Source of the DNA: DASWIV01 sp036397475
GTDB taxonomy: Bacteria > JAJVIF01 > JAPKYR01
Length of the DNA: 21,984 nt
Direction: 5' to 3'
NCBI GenBank assembly: GCA_036397475.1
Contig: DASWIV010000326.1
Coordinates: 1 to 21,984 of the forward strand
Under the pieces are notes generated by a model. That model was not told where the DNA came from, searched no databases, and saw nothing but the letters and a program-made list of their open reading frames with translations. Shown piece by piece: positions 15,732-21,984 of the stretch (position 1 is the stretch's first letter; each line of letters starts with the position of its first letter). The translations under genes and the position numbers were made by a program.

Positions 15732-16460
15732 TCAGAAACTTGGGAGCGTGATGTAATCCGCTACAATGTCCGCGCCCGCAGACGTCCCTATCCTCGTCGC
15801 GCCCGCTCTCAGCATCAGTTCCATATCCTTGCGGTTCCTGATACCACCCGACGCCTTCACTTTTATCCTGCCATGTGAGCTCGATTTCAATAACTGGACA
15901 TCCGCTACAGTAGCGCCGTACGGGCCCAGTCCGGTCGACGTTTTCACATAGTCGATTCCTGCGTTAGCAAGGTGTTCAACCGCCCATCGCTTTTCCGCTT
16001 CATTGAGATAACAACACTCGATTATTCCCTTTAGGACGATGCGCCCGTCGCGCCATGTTTTCTTTGAATCAGCGAGAAGTTTGATATCCCTCAACTCACC
16101 TTTGAATTCGGAATCGTTTCCCGATTTCAGGTGCGTGATATTGACGACAAAATCTATCTCTTCCGCGCCACGGTCGATAAGATCTTTCATGGCGAGCAGC
16201 TTGGTTTTCCTGAGGTCGAATCCCAGGGGGAAACCTACAATCGTCCCGACCTTTGTCGGCTTTTCTTCAAGGTACATCCTGGTCAGGGCAACATAGGATG
16301 GGGGCACAAAGAGAGTGGCGAATTTCCGAGTTGAGTTGTCGGATATCCACTGCTTATAACTCGATTCGGGTAATTCGGGCTTCAGGAGTGTCTGGTCAAT
16401 CATCGCGGCGGCTTCATCGCCGTTCGACGGCAGTTTAATTTGAGGCGTTACTTCAGTCAT
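15732..16460 (-). CDS. deoC: Deoxyribose-phosphate aldolase
   Basis: It splits 2-deoxyribose 5-phosphate into glyceraldehyde 3-phosphate and acetaldehyde in nucleoside breakdown, through a lysine Schiff base. From ATG 16460 (242 residues), the catalytic set is visible: Asp103 in IDFVVNI, Lys173 in DYVKTSTG (Schiff base) and Lys202 in IKVKASGGIR. TSAGADIV near the end holds phosphate. The frame continues five codons upstream to a TTG at 16475, which I think less likely. No ribosome site is obvious. No other deoxyribonucleoside genes (deoA, deoB, deoD) lie nearby; it sits between efp and the MATE gene, so expression is probably constitutive with its neighbours. Confidence 0.95.
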   Translation of the reverse strand: MTEVTPQIKLPSNGDEAAAMIDQTLLKPELPESSYKQWISDNSTRKFATLFVPPSYVALTRMYLEEKPTKVGTIVGFPLGFDLRKTKLLAMKDLIDRGAEEIDFVVNITHLKSGNDSEFKGELRDIKLLADSKKTWRDGRIVLKGIIECCYLNEAEKRWAVEHLANAGIDYVKTSTGLGPYGATVADVQLLKSSSHGRIKVKASGGIRNRKDMELMLRAGATRIGTSAGADIVADYITLPSF

Positions 16461-16503
16461 CAGAGTACCAAACAAAAATGTTATTGATCGAAATGCGGTC
16501 CTT

Positions 16504-17064
16504 CTATTTTACTCGCTCAACATAACGTCCGTCGCGTGTATCTACTTTGACCTTTTCTCCCTCGTTAATGAAAAGCGGGACATTGATCGTAGCACCGGAT
16601 GCGATCTTCGCGGGTTTCGTTCCGCCCTGCGCCCTATCGCCTTTTTCGCCGGGATCGGTCTGGACTATCTCCACCTCGATAAAATTCGGCGGTGTCACTT
16701 CGAGAATCTCTCCCTCATAAATAAGGACATTGGCGTCCGTATTTTCAAGAAGAAATCCCGCCTGGTCTCCGATCAGTTTATCGTTGACCCCTAACTGGTC
16801 GTAGGTTTCATTGTCCATGAAAATGTAATTCGTTCCGTCGTGATACAGGTACTGCATCGCCCGGTTTTCGACACGTATATCCTCGACCTTTTCACCGGCA
16901 CGGTAAGTCCGCTCGACGATCGATCCGGTACGCAGGTTCAGTTGCTTAACCCGGACAAATGCCGGGCCTTTCCCGGGCTTGACGTGCTGGAATTCCGTTA
17001 TCTTCCACAGCTGGTCGTCATATTTGAAACAGGTTCCTGGACGAAAATCATTCGTTGATATCAT
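16504..17064 (-). CDS. efp: Translation elongation factor P
   Basis: EF-P enters ribosomes stalled on proline runs and stimulates peptide bond formation. The 186 residues show the three beta-barrel domains: MISTNDFRPGTCFKYDDQLW opens domain I, whose loop HVKPGKGPAF carries the tip lysine (Lys32) that many bacteria modify; AMQYLYHDGTNYIFMDNETYDQ is domain II; and GATINVPLFINEGEKVKVDTRDGRYVERV is domain III. Aaaggag lies 8-14 bases upstream of the ATG, the best ribosome site in the minus block. None of the known lysine-modifying partners (epmA, epmB, ymfI) is in the window, so the modification cannot be deduced. Confidence 0.98.
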   Translation of the reverse strand: MISTNDFRPGTCFKYDDQLWKITEFQHVKPGKGPAFVRVKQLNLRTGSIVERTYRAGEKVEDIRVENRAMQYLYHDGTNYIFMDNETYDQLGVNDKLIGDQAGFLLENTDANVLIYEGEILEVTPPNFIEVEIVQTDPGEKGDRAQGGTKPAKIASGATINVPLFINEGEKVKVDTRDGRYVERVK

Positions 17065-17124
17065 TCATGCTCTCCTTTAAAAGCAGAGAGGTAGTATATC
17101 CATGGGGGATTTTATTGGCAAATG

Positions 17125-17997
17125 CTAATCCAGCAATTTCACATCTTCCGGCTCATAAGCCCCGAGGTCGAAAGCTTCCATGATCTCCATCCGGCGGATC
17201 TCCTTGAAATCGAGAAGCGCTTCCCTCAGGACCGCTTTTGCCTGATCGGACGAATTATACAGCGCCAGCCTCGCGGCAGCCGCTAGCGCGACACCGTCAA
17301 GTCCGTCGTTTTCATACCTGCTCAGCCATTCAAGCAGACTGAGTATTGTCACCGCGCTGCGGAAATTCCTGATCGACGTGAGCCAGTCCAGCTCGCGCGA
17401 CGTAAGCTGCGATGTTCCAATTTCTATGAAATCATGGACCGCTGGCGGATCGATCATCAGGACTACAGGGAGTGGAATTCCGAACAGGGCCGGTTTCCAG
17501 TGAAACGCTATGATCGGTTCGAACACCGGGGACAATGGCTGGGGAGCGAGGTAATGGATCGGCAGGATGAAGTCGAATGGATGGCTGACCCGGTACAGGC
17601 GGTCTCCATAGGCTATTTTCAGCAGCGGATGGTTCGAAAGGAACCCGACCGCGGCAAGATATACAATTAAAAATGCGACAATACCAAGCAGTAACGCCGG
17701 CGCTGCCGGACTTACCGCCGACAGCAGCAACAGTGCGATAACTGTCCAGTCCAGGCTGAAAATTCTTCCGTAGACAAATCCGCGCGCCTGTGAACAGATG
17801 AACGCCCATCCCGCGGTGAACCCAAGCAGCACATAAATTACGGCGGATGGCTGGTAAATATTCTGGATCCAGGAGCCCCCGATGGCTATCAGTGTAGAAA
17901 TCATGCAGGCGGACGCGAGCTGATTCCGGTTGCGGATAGCGTACAGTAACGACTGCTGTTTCGGGTTCAGATTCTCCTGTGGTGTTCGCAGTTTCAT
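17125..17997 (-). CDS. Hypothetical membrane protein coupled to the Wzt-like ATPase
   Basis: Unrecognised, 290 residues. Four hydrophobic helices cluster in the first 120 residues (ASACMISTLIAIGGSWI, AVIYVLLGFTAGWAFIC, and two in VIALLLLSAVSPAAPALLL to IVYLAAVGFL). A stretch of proline-rich turns with HPFDFILPIHYLAPQPLSPV and another hydrophobic patch (FGIPLPVVLMI) follow. The last 90 residues are charged and helical and look cytoplasmic (AVTILSLLEWLSRYENDGLDG, AVLREALLDF). It does not look like an ABC-2 permease (Wzm), which would have six helices. Its ATG overlaps the ABC ATPase stop by one base (TAATG), which implies coupled translation and perhaps joint function. 60 bases separate it from efp. 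Confidence 0.72.
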   Translation of the reverse strand: MKLRTPQENLNPKQQSLLYAIRNRNQLASACMISTLIAIGGSWIQNIYQPSAVIYVLLGFTAGWAFICSQARGFVYGRIFSLDWTVIALLLLSAVSPAAPALLLGIVAFLIVYLAAVGFLSNHPLLKIAYGDRLYRVSHPFDFILPIHYLAPQPLSPVFEPIIAFHWKPALFGIPLPVVLMIDPPAVHDFIEIGTSQLTSRELDWLTSIRNFRSAVTILSLLEWLSRYENDGLDGVALAAAARLALYNSSDQAKAVLREALLDFKEIRRMEIMEAFDLGAYEPEDVKLLD

Positions 17998-19205
17998 TAC
18001 TTATTTAGATACTCAACTTCACACGGTGCATAGATCTGGCCCTTGAAACCCCATTCGCTGGGCTGGGTCACCGTGAACCTGTAATAGCGCTCGTGGAAAT
18101 CGTACGCGTTTACCCAGTCATCCCTGAACAGGCCTGCCGACATATAGTACTCACCTTTTAATATCGGCAGCCGGACAAATGTCGCCACAATCGTGCCTTT
18201 TCCCCACAGGGGGGCTTCGTAAGGCCTTAGGATCGGACCAACTACCATTCTACCATCAAACGCGTGAAAACTCAGGTAAAGTGAATGCGACGGAATCTCC
18301 TTTGTCGCGTTATACTCAATTTTTACCGTCATATCGTCTCCGGCATTAAATAAATACTTCTCTTCGCCGGACGTATCGTAAAATTTAACAGATTCAATTG
18401 TCACTTCGCCGGAACCGCTTCGATCCTTCATGGCATCCGCCTGTATCGCGCGTCCCTTCGAATGGACTTCCTCACGGCGTACCTGTAAATCCTGCATATA
18501 CTGATTGATCATGTCCTCCGGATCGCCCTGTCCACGGATCTGACCGTCACTCAGCCAGACAACTTCATCGGCGAACGATCCGACCACGCTTAGATCATGC
18601 GATACAAAAAGGATAGTTTTTCCCCTTTCCGCGAATGATTTAATTTTGAGGAATGATTTCTTTGAGAAATTTAGATCGCCTACTCCAAGGACTTCGTCTA
18701 TCAGCAAAACCTCGGGATCGATGCTCATCGCGACAGAAAATCCGAGACGAACGGTCATTCCTGTCGAATAATTCTTGATCGGCGTGTCCAGGAATTTTTC
18801 AAGTCCCGAAAATTCGACAATTTCATCGAATCGTGCCGTAATTTCTTTCCTGGTCAATCCCAGGATCGAGCCGTTAAGATATATGTTGTCACGTCCGGTC
18901 AGTTCCGGATGAAATCCGGCTCCAAGTTCAAGTAGCGCAGCGACATTCCCGTTGACCGTGAACGATCCATGCTCGGGTTTGTAAATATTTGAAAGAACTT
19001 TAAGGAGTGTGGATTTACCCGACCCATTCGGACCTATGATGCCGATCACGCGCCCCTCTTCGACCGTCAGGTTGACGTCTTTCAACGCCCATAGTTGCTC
19101 GTAGCGGGATCGCTTGAGCATGAGGAAGCGTTCGATGAAGCTCTCGGTTTTGCGGGTGTAAAGCCTGAAAACCTTTGAAAGATTATTGATTTCAATGGCT
19201 GCCAT
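17997..19205 (-). CDS. Wzt-like polysaccharide ABC transporter ATP-binding protein
   Basis: ATPase of the O-antigen/teichoic-acid exporter class. The nucleotide-binding domain (1-240) has Walker A GPNGSGKST (58-66), the signature YSTGMTVRLGFSVAM (from 146), Walker B VLLIDEVLGVGD (166-177) and the switch SHD (202-204). LELGAGFHPELTGRDNIYLN between them is typical of Wzt and TagH proteins. Residues 260-402 form a beta-rich extension like the Wzt C-terminal domain that binds the modified end of the glycan (IESVKFYDTSGEE, SHSLYLSFHAFDGR, PILKGEYYMSAGLF). The cognate permease would normally be adjacent, yet none is present; the overlapping downstream gene is a different membrane protein. No Shine-Dalgarno sequence precedes the ATG. 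Confidence 0.93.
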   Translation of the reverse strand: MAAIEINNLSKVFRLYTRKTESFIERFLMLKRSRYEQLWALKDVNLTVEEGRVIGIIGPNGSGKSTLLKVLSNIYKPEHGSFTVNGNVAALLELGAGFHPELTGRDNIYLNGSILGLTRKEITARFDEIVEFSGLEKFLDTPIKNYSTGMTVRLGFSVAMSIDPEVLLIDEVLGVGDLNFSKKSFLKIKSFAERGKTILFVSHDLSVVGSFADEVVWLSDGQIRGQGDPEDMINQYMQDLQVRREEVHSKGRAIQADAMKDRSGSGEVTIESVKFYDTSGEEKYLFNAGDDMTVKIEYNATKEIPSHSLYLSFHAFDGRMVVGPILRPYEAPLWGKGTIVATFVRLPILKGEYYMSAGLFRDDWVNAYDFHERYYRFTVTQPSEWGFKGQIYAPCEVEYLNK

Positions 19206-19291
19206 CGGGTGGAGAATAATACCATAGATGGAGGAGTGGAAGTCATGGAATTACATGCTGTTAATCAACCCTCCACCTGCGGGGGCGGGTA

Positions 19292-19768
19292 TCAATTCCG
19301 GGATTCGATTAATCTGCCGGTACCGGTAGCTCCGAGGAAAATCCCGAGTGCTCCTGCTGCAACTATCGCTATTTCACCCGAAAGAATCTCTGTCAGGCTT
19401 GACGAGCCAATCGAATCAATGATCATTGCGCCGGTCATCAGAGAAATCACTGTAACAGTTGTGCCCTTCACGATATAAAATACGGCTACCCAGAACGCGA
19501 CCTTCTTCGCCGACTGCCCGAACCGGTTATTCAGGAACTCCCTGATGCGCTCCTTCTTAAACAGGCTCATAAACGGGCATTTCGGGAAAAGATTCATGTA
19601 TACGGAGTAAGATGTACCCAGGATCACGGCGCACAACATGACAATCCCGGCAGTGAAATTGGCCGCAAATGCGCCAGTAACCAGTGCCAGGATGACGAGG
19701 TGTACGATTATTCCAAATATCAGGTCGTCCCTTCGATTCCGAAATTTTACTCTGCTGAAGATACTCAT
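19292..19768 (-). CDS. Hypothetical small integral membrane protein
   Basis: Unrecognised, 158 residues from the ATG at 19768, chosen because aagg lies about 8 bases upstream and MSIFSRVKFRNRRDDL is a normal basic start. The frame extends to 19852, but the extra part lies in the upstream terminator region. Four hydrophobic helices: IFGIIVHLVILALVTGAFA, GIVMLCAVILGTSYSVY, WVAVFYIVKGTTVTVISLMTG and IAIVAAGALGIFLGATGTG. A loop YMNLFPKCPFMSLFKKER lies between helices 2 and 3, with one cysteine beside prolines, faintly like YgaP-type DUF2892 proteins (CPLY), but I would not assign it. It is separated from both neighbours, with a terminator upstream, so it is probably an independent gene. Confidence 0.65.
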   Translation of the reverse strand: MSIFSRVKFRNRRDDLIFGIIVHLVILALVTGAFAANFTAGIVMLCAVILGTSYSVYMNLFPKCPFMSLFKKERIREFLNNRFGQSAKKVAFWVAVFYIVKGTTVTVISLMTGAMIIDSIGSSSLTEILSGEIAIVAAGALGIFLGATGTGRLIESRN

Positions 19769-19834
19769 AAAAAAAACCTTGTTAAGATAGAATCTCAATA
19801 AGGTTAGCAGATTCGCCGGGATTTTCAACCCATC

Positions 19835-19862
19835 AAAAAAAATCCCGGACAATAATCCGGGA
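19835..19862 (-). terminator. Intrinsic terminator of the VOC-domain gene (minus strand)
   Basis: On the minus strand a perfect seven-base stem, tcccgga (19862-19856) and tccggga (19849-19843), with a six-base loop is followed by eight T (19842-19835). It lies 37 bases past the stop of the VOC gene, so it should end that transcript. On the plus strand the same hairpin is followed only by a weak T run. Confidence 0.9.
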
Positions 19863-19899
19863 CATTTTCATTCGCATTTCAAGGATGTACCGAGGCTTA

Positions 19900-20367
19900 T
19901 TACATTGAAAATAAACCGACAATATTTCCGTCAAGGTCTGCGAACAGTGCGAAATATCCGGTTTCAGGTATCTCGGTCTTCTCCATGAACGTTGTGCCTC
20001 CAGCTTCTTCTATCTCGGCAAGCATGCCATCGATATCGGCTGTATAAATGTAAAAAGTGATTCCTCCGCCGCCGGGAGGGGCGACATTGGTTATTCCTCC
20101 CCCGACATTTCCCGGGGTCATGAACATGGAGTAATTGTCATCCTCATCGAAAAATTCCCATCCGAACAGCGAGCCGTAGAATTCCTTCGCGGCCTCAAGG
20201 TCGGTGACGTAGATCTCCGTATGGACGATCATTCCTTCTACAGGATCCCAGTCTTCCCAGTTTATATCTCCGGATGTCGATTCCGTTCCGGAAACAGGCT
20301 CCTCGGCCCAGGCCGGACTTGTGATGACCAGGCACATAAGACCGGTTAAAATTAATAGGTAACGCAT
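19900..20367 (-). CDS. Secreted VOC (glyoxalase/bleomycin-resistance fold) protein
   Basis: A 155-residue protein with a Sec signal peptide (MRYLLILTGLMCLVITSPAWA, cut before EEP) and one mature VOC domain. The first metal-site strand is EGMIVHTEIYVTDLEAAKEFYGSLFGW; the second half has GITFYIYTADIDGMLAEI, GTTFMEKTEI and FALFADLDGNIVGLFS. In the VOC superfamily these sequences build two beta-alpha-beta-beta-beta modules that bind a metal. His in VHTEI could be one ligand; the final-strand Glu or Gln seen in many glyoxalases is not obvious. Most VOC enzymes are cytoplasmic, so export is unusual. The gene has its own near-consensus promoter, a ggaggaac ribosome site five bases before ATG, and a strong terminator: a single-gene transcript. 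No substrate can be named. Confidence 0.9.
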   Translation of the reverse strand: MRYLLILTGLMCLVITSPAWAEEPVSGTESTSGDINWEDWDPVEGMIVHTEIYVTDLEAAKEFYGSLFGWEFFDEDDNYSMFMTPGNVGGGITNVAPPGGGGITFYIYTADIDGMLAEIEEAGGTTFMEKTEIPETGYFALFADLDGNIVGLFSM

Positions 20368-20401
20368 AGTTCCTCCAGTCAGTAAGTAAAATGTGCAGGG
20401 A

Positions 20402-20430
20402 ATTATATAAGTCTATTTTTCCGAATTCAA
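20402..20430 (-). promoter_or_regulatory. Sigma-70-type promoter of the VOC gene
   Basis: On the minus strand, TTGAAT (20430-20425) and TATAAT (20407-20402) are separated by exactly 17 bases. Transcription should begin near 20395, giving a short leader of about 27 bases that contains ggagga before ATG 20367. Confidence 0.8.
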
Positions 20431-20469
20431 GGAATTTACTTAAAATTTGTTTACTTTTTTGTGTTTGGC

Positions 20470-20498
20470 TTGTTAGAGGCGATTCGGTCTTTTATACT
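20470..20498 (+). promoter_or_regulatory. Promoter of the gene at 20507, close to its start codon
   Basis: TTGTTA (20470-20475) and TATACT (20493-20498) are 17 bases apart on the plus strand. Transcription would start about 20504-20507, on top of the ATG at 20507, so the mRNA may be leaderless or nearly so. Divergent from the VOC promoter at 20402-20430. Confidence 0.6.
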
Positions 20499-20506
20499 TT
20501 CAGGCA

Positions 20507-20914
20507 ATGAAAAAGCCGCTTATTTTTTTTGGCTCTATCGCACTGGGCGTATTGATCCTGTACATGGTAGTTTCGGGCAACTTTTTTGTAGTGCCTTTCA
20601 AACCCGAGTCCATTGCCGGAAACTGGCAGGGGACATACGTTAATGATGTTGTTGAGGTTGGAGTGATCGAATGCAGGTTTTATATGGATGGGAATCTCCT
20701 GAAGGCCGACTACGATCTTCAGAACGGTGAAATTATCGGTACGGGTACAATCACAATAGAGGGACGAGAGATCCGGTTTGTGGGATCCGATGCGCGCCTG
20801 AAATTGTTACGGGGATCTGTTTCAGTGGACGGGGATAAAATTATCGGAGAATTGACCATTAATTACACGACACGTCCTACACAGGTAGGTCGGTTTGAAA
20901 TCAGGAAACTATAA
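20507..20914 (+). CDS. Hypothetical membrane-anchored beta-rich protein
   Basis: Unrecognised, 135 residues. An N-terminal hydrophobic helix (FFGSIALGVLILYMVVSG) acts as a signal anchor or signal peptide without a clear cut site or lipobox. The outer part has alternating beta strands (GNWQGTYVND, ECRFYMDGNLLKADYD, GTGTITIEGREIRFVG, KIIGELTINYTT, GRFEIRKL). The GNWQGTY opening is like that of lipocalin-like small proteins. Start ATG 20507 has no Shine-Dalgarno sequence, and the predicted promoter places transcription start at the codon itself. The following DUF1801 gene starts 19 bases after its stop. Confidence 0.75.
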   Translation: MKKPLIFFGSIALGVLILYMVVSGNFFVVPFKPESIAGNWQGTYVNDVVEVGVIECRFYMDGNLLKADYDLQNGEIIGTGTITIEGREIRFVGSDARLKLLRGSVSVDGDKIIGELTINYTTRPTQVGRFEIRKL

Positions 20915-20933
20915 TTATCCCGAGAGGTTGATA

Positions 20934-21413
20934 ATGAAATACGATGTTGAGACCGTAAAAGAGTACCTGGAAGCGCTTCCCGACGATCGGCGTAAGCAGA
21001 TAGAGAAAGTAAGAAGTGTCATTAAGAAAAATATGCCAAAGGGATATGAGGAGACATTCGCCTACGGAATGATCGGATGGGTCGTTCCGCTGAAGTTGTA
21101 TCCACAAGGATATCTCCGCGATCCCAATACGCCGCTTCCCTATGTAAGCGTTGCCAACCAGAAAAATCATATGGCCGTTTACCTGATGAGTATCTATGGT
21201 ATTCCTGAAATGACAAAATGGTTCACCGAGGAATACAAAAAGACCGGTAAGAAGATGGATATGGGGAAGTCGTGTGTCCGTTTCAGGAAGATCGAGGATC
21301 TTCCTCTGGATTTGATAGGCGAAGCGGTCTCCAGGATGTCTGTGAAGGATACTATCGAGATGTACGATAAATACCAGAGTGCACGCAAGTCCCGGAAGGC
21401 GAAGAAGAAGTAA
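20934..21413 (+). CDS. DUF1801 family protein (YdhG-like)
   Basis: A 159-residue protein of the YdhG-like DUF1801 family, small cytoplasmic alpha-beta proteins of unclear role. The telltale segment is PKGYEETFAYGMIGWVVPL (about residues 38-56); the C-terminal part has KSCVRFRKIEDLPLDLIGEAV and a long charged helix ending in a run of lysines (KSRKAKKK). I take ATG 20934, since gagagg (20922-20927) lies six bases upstream. The frame extends 13 codons further upstream, but that part overlaps the preceding gene. No catalytic motif is recognised, so function is unknown; family assignment is fairly secure. Confidence 0.85.
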   Translation: MKYDVETVKEYLEALPDDRRKQIEKVRSVIKKNMPKGYEETFAYGMIGWVVPLKLYPQGYLRDPNTPLPYVSVANQKNHMAVYLMSIYGIPEMTKWFTEEYKKTGKKMDMGKSCVRFRKIEDLPLDLIGEAVSRMSVKDTIEMYDKYQSARKSRKAKKK

Positions 21414-21425
21414 GCCGGAGCCCCG

Positions 21426-21605
21426 CTACTTCAATCCGAACCTGTCAGCCTTTTTCCCGGCAATTCCCATGATGAGGAATACGACGCCCAGGCCGGTAAT
21501 GCCCAGTAAACCTGGATTTGAGCTTGATAAAGCTATTCCGGCGCCTATGAAGGCAATCCCCATCCTGATAAATGCCGGATTACGTTTTCTCGGTTCTTTT
21601 TCCAT
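21426..21605 (-). CDS. Small hypothetical membrane protein (59 aa)
   Basis: Unrecognised, below 60 residues. Reading the minus strand from ATG 21605 gives MEKEPRKRNPAFIRMGIAFI then GAGIALSSSNPGLLGITGLG, then VVFLIMGIAGKKADRFGLK and a TAG stop at 21426-21428. Two hydrophobic helices with a short SSSNPGL turn, a positively charged N-terminus and a basic tail indicate a two-pass membrane protein. Aaggga lies about nine bases before the start on the minus strand. The open plus-strand frame of 80 codons at 21379-21621 lies opposite this gene, is proline-rich and starts inside the DUF1801 gene, so I regard it as the shadow. Convergent with DUF1801 and divergent from the uracil-DNA glycosylase gene. 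Confidence 0.68.
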   Translation of the reverse strand: MEKEPRKRNPAFIRMGIAFIGAGIALSSSNPGLLGITGLGVVFLIMGIAGKKADRFGLK

Positions 21606-21665
21606 ATTGTGTATCCCTTGAGAATGGTAATATTTACATGATAAAAGTTTAGCTAATTCGTTTCA

Positions 21666-21984
21666 ATGGAACAGGAAAAATCCCGGAAAACATTCAGCGA
21701 CAAGGCCATTAAATATTTCGAGAATATTAGATCGCCACTCCTGCCGGAATCGCATGGGGTTGATATCCTCAATCCGTACCGTGACCGTTCCACATTGGAC
21801 TGTGTCCGGAAGTTCTATTCTAAATTCTATTCCAATTCTGATGAGCGAATTTTCTCCTTTGGCATAAATCCCGGACGGTTTGGTGCGGGAATTACAGGGA
21901 TAAATTTTACCGATCCTGTCGCGCTCCAGGAATTTTGCGGCATTGAAAACTCGCTCGATAAAAGAAGGGAGTTATCCTCGGTTT
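21666..21984 (+). CDS. Uracil-DNA glycosylase superfamily protein, DUF4918 type (3' end outside window)
   Basis: Only 106 codons are visible; the frame stays open to the window edge. ATG 21666 gives MEQEKSRKTFSDKAIKYFEN. The strongest signature is FSFGINPGRFGAGITGINFT with DPVALQEFCGIEN, the substrate-pocket region of uracil-DNA glycosylase-fold proteins annotated DUF4918 (INPGRFGAGITGI). In related UDGs this loop holds the water-activating residue and the phosphate contacts. The upstream gap to the divergent 59-residue gene is 60 bases with no clear ribosome site. The likely role is base-excision repair; activity on uracil has to be inferred from family membership alone. Confidence 0.88.
   Translation, partial: MEQEKSRKTFSDKAIKYFENIRSPLLPESHGVDILNPYRDRSTLDCVRKFYSKFYSNSDERIFSFGINPGRFGAGITGINFTDPVALQEFCGIENSLDKRRELSSV

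Noticed and set aside
17065..17095. Hairpin overlapping the efp ribosome site (ctctc with gagag)
   Set aside because: Only five base pairs with a loop of eleven; too weak to claim regulation.
21379..21621. Plus-strand 80-codon frame after DUF1801
   Set aside because: Starts inside the DUF1801 gene, is rich in Pro and Arg, has no ribosome site, and lies opposite a better minus-strand frame with two clean membrane helices.
1..21984. CRISPR arrays, tRNA/rRNA genes, insertion sequences, phage or toxin-antitoxin/defence modules
   Set aside because: Looked for on both strands; no regularly spaced direct repeats, no tRNA-like cloverleaf, no transposase or integrase motifs were seen. The 4.5S RNA gene was also not recognised near ffh.

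Overview
The window is ordinary-looking bacterial chromosome, about 50% GC by eye, with tightly packed genes, ATGA/TAATG overlaps, lipoprotein and Sec signal peptides, and a Wzt-type polysaccharide ABC ATPase. Together these suggest a Gram-negative-type cell. Many genes have no visible Shine-Dalgarno sequence (ffh, both small genes after it, the MATE gene, the ABC gene, deoC), while others have strong ones (efp, rpoZ, acyl-CoA dehydrogenase, the VOC gene). That mix, G/C-block intergenic repeats and a DUF4918-type uracil-DNA glycosylase would fit an uncultured member of the Fibrobacteres-Chlorobi-Bacteroidetes-like lineages. No 16S rRNA or other decisive marker is present, so this placement is a guess.

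Plus-strand block 1-12897. It opens inside ftsY (SRP receptor GTPase), followed by a 123-bp cluster of G/C-block palindromes, an unrecognised 100-residue protein, and ffh (SRP54). Two small acidic proteins and a four-helix membrane protein, all unrecognised, come next. A metabolic and housekeeping run follows: acyl-CoA dehydrogenase translationally overlapping a short-chain polyprenyl diphosphate synthase, then gmk, rpoZ and coaBC, a common core cluster. A secreted 601-residue protein made of two tandem SurA/parvulin-like units that lack the usual active-site histidines sits between coaBC and priA. Two intrinsic-terminator-like hairpins lie between it and priA; the second abuts and may mask the priA translation start.

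Minus-strand block 12901-20367, read right to left. It holds a secreted VOC-fold protein with a near-consensus promoter and a strong terminator, a small membrane protein, a Wzt-like ABC ATPase overlapping an unrecognised membrane protein, efp, deoC, a MATE efflux transporter and a TolB-like beta-propeller lipoprotein. The last of these ends 3 bp from the end of convergent priA.

Plus-strand block from 20507. It holds a membrane-anchored beta-rich hypothetical protein that may be read from a nearly leaderless transcript, a DUF1801 protein, a convergent 59-residue membrane protein on the minus strand, and the 5' part of a DUF4918-type uracil-DNA glycosylase cut by the window edge.

No tRNA, rRNA, CRISPR array, transposase or phage gene was seen. 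The most unusual elements are the double foldase without catalytic histidines, the cluster of small unrecognised proteins around the two SRP GTPases, the hairpin fused to the priA start, and a PriA helicase whose DEEH box reads DEES.
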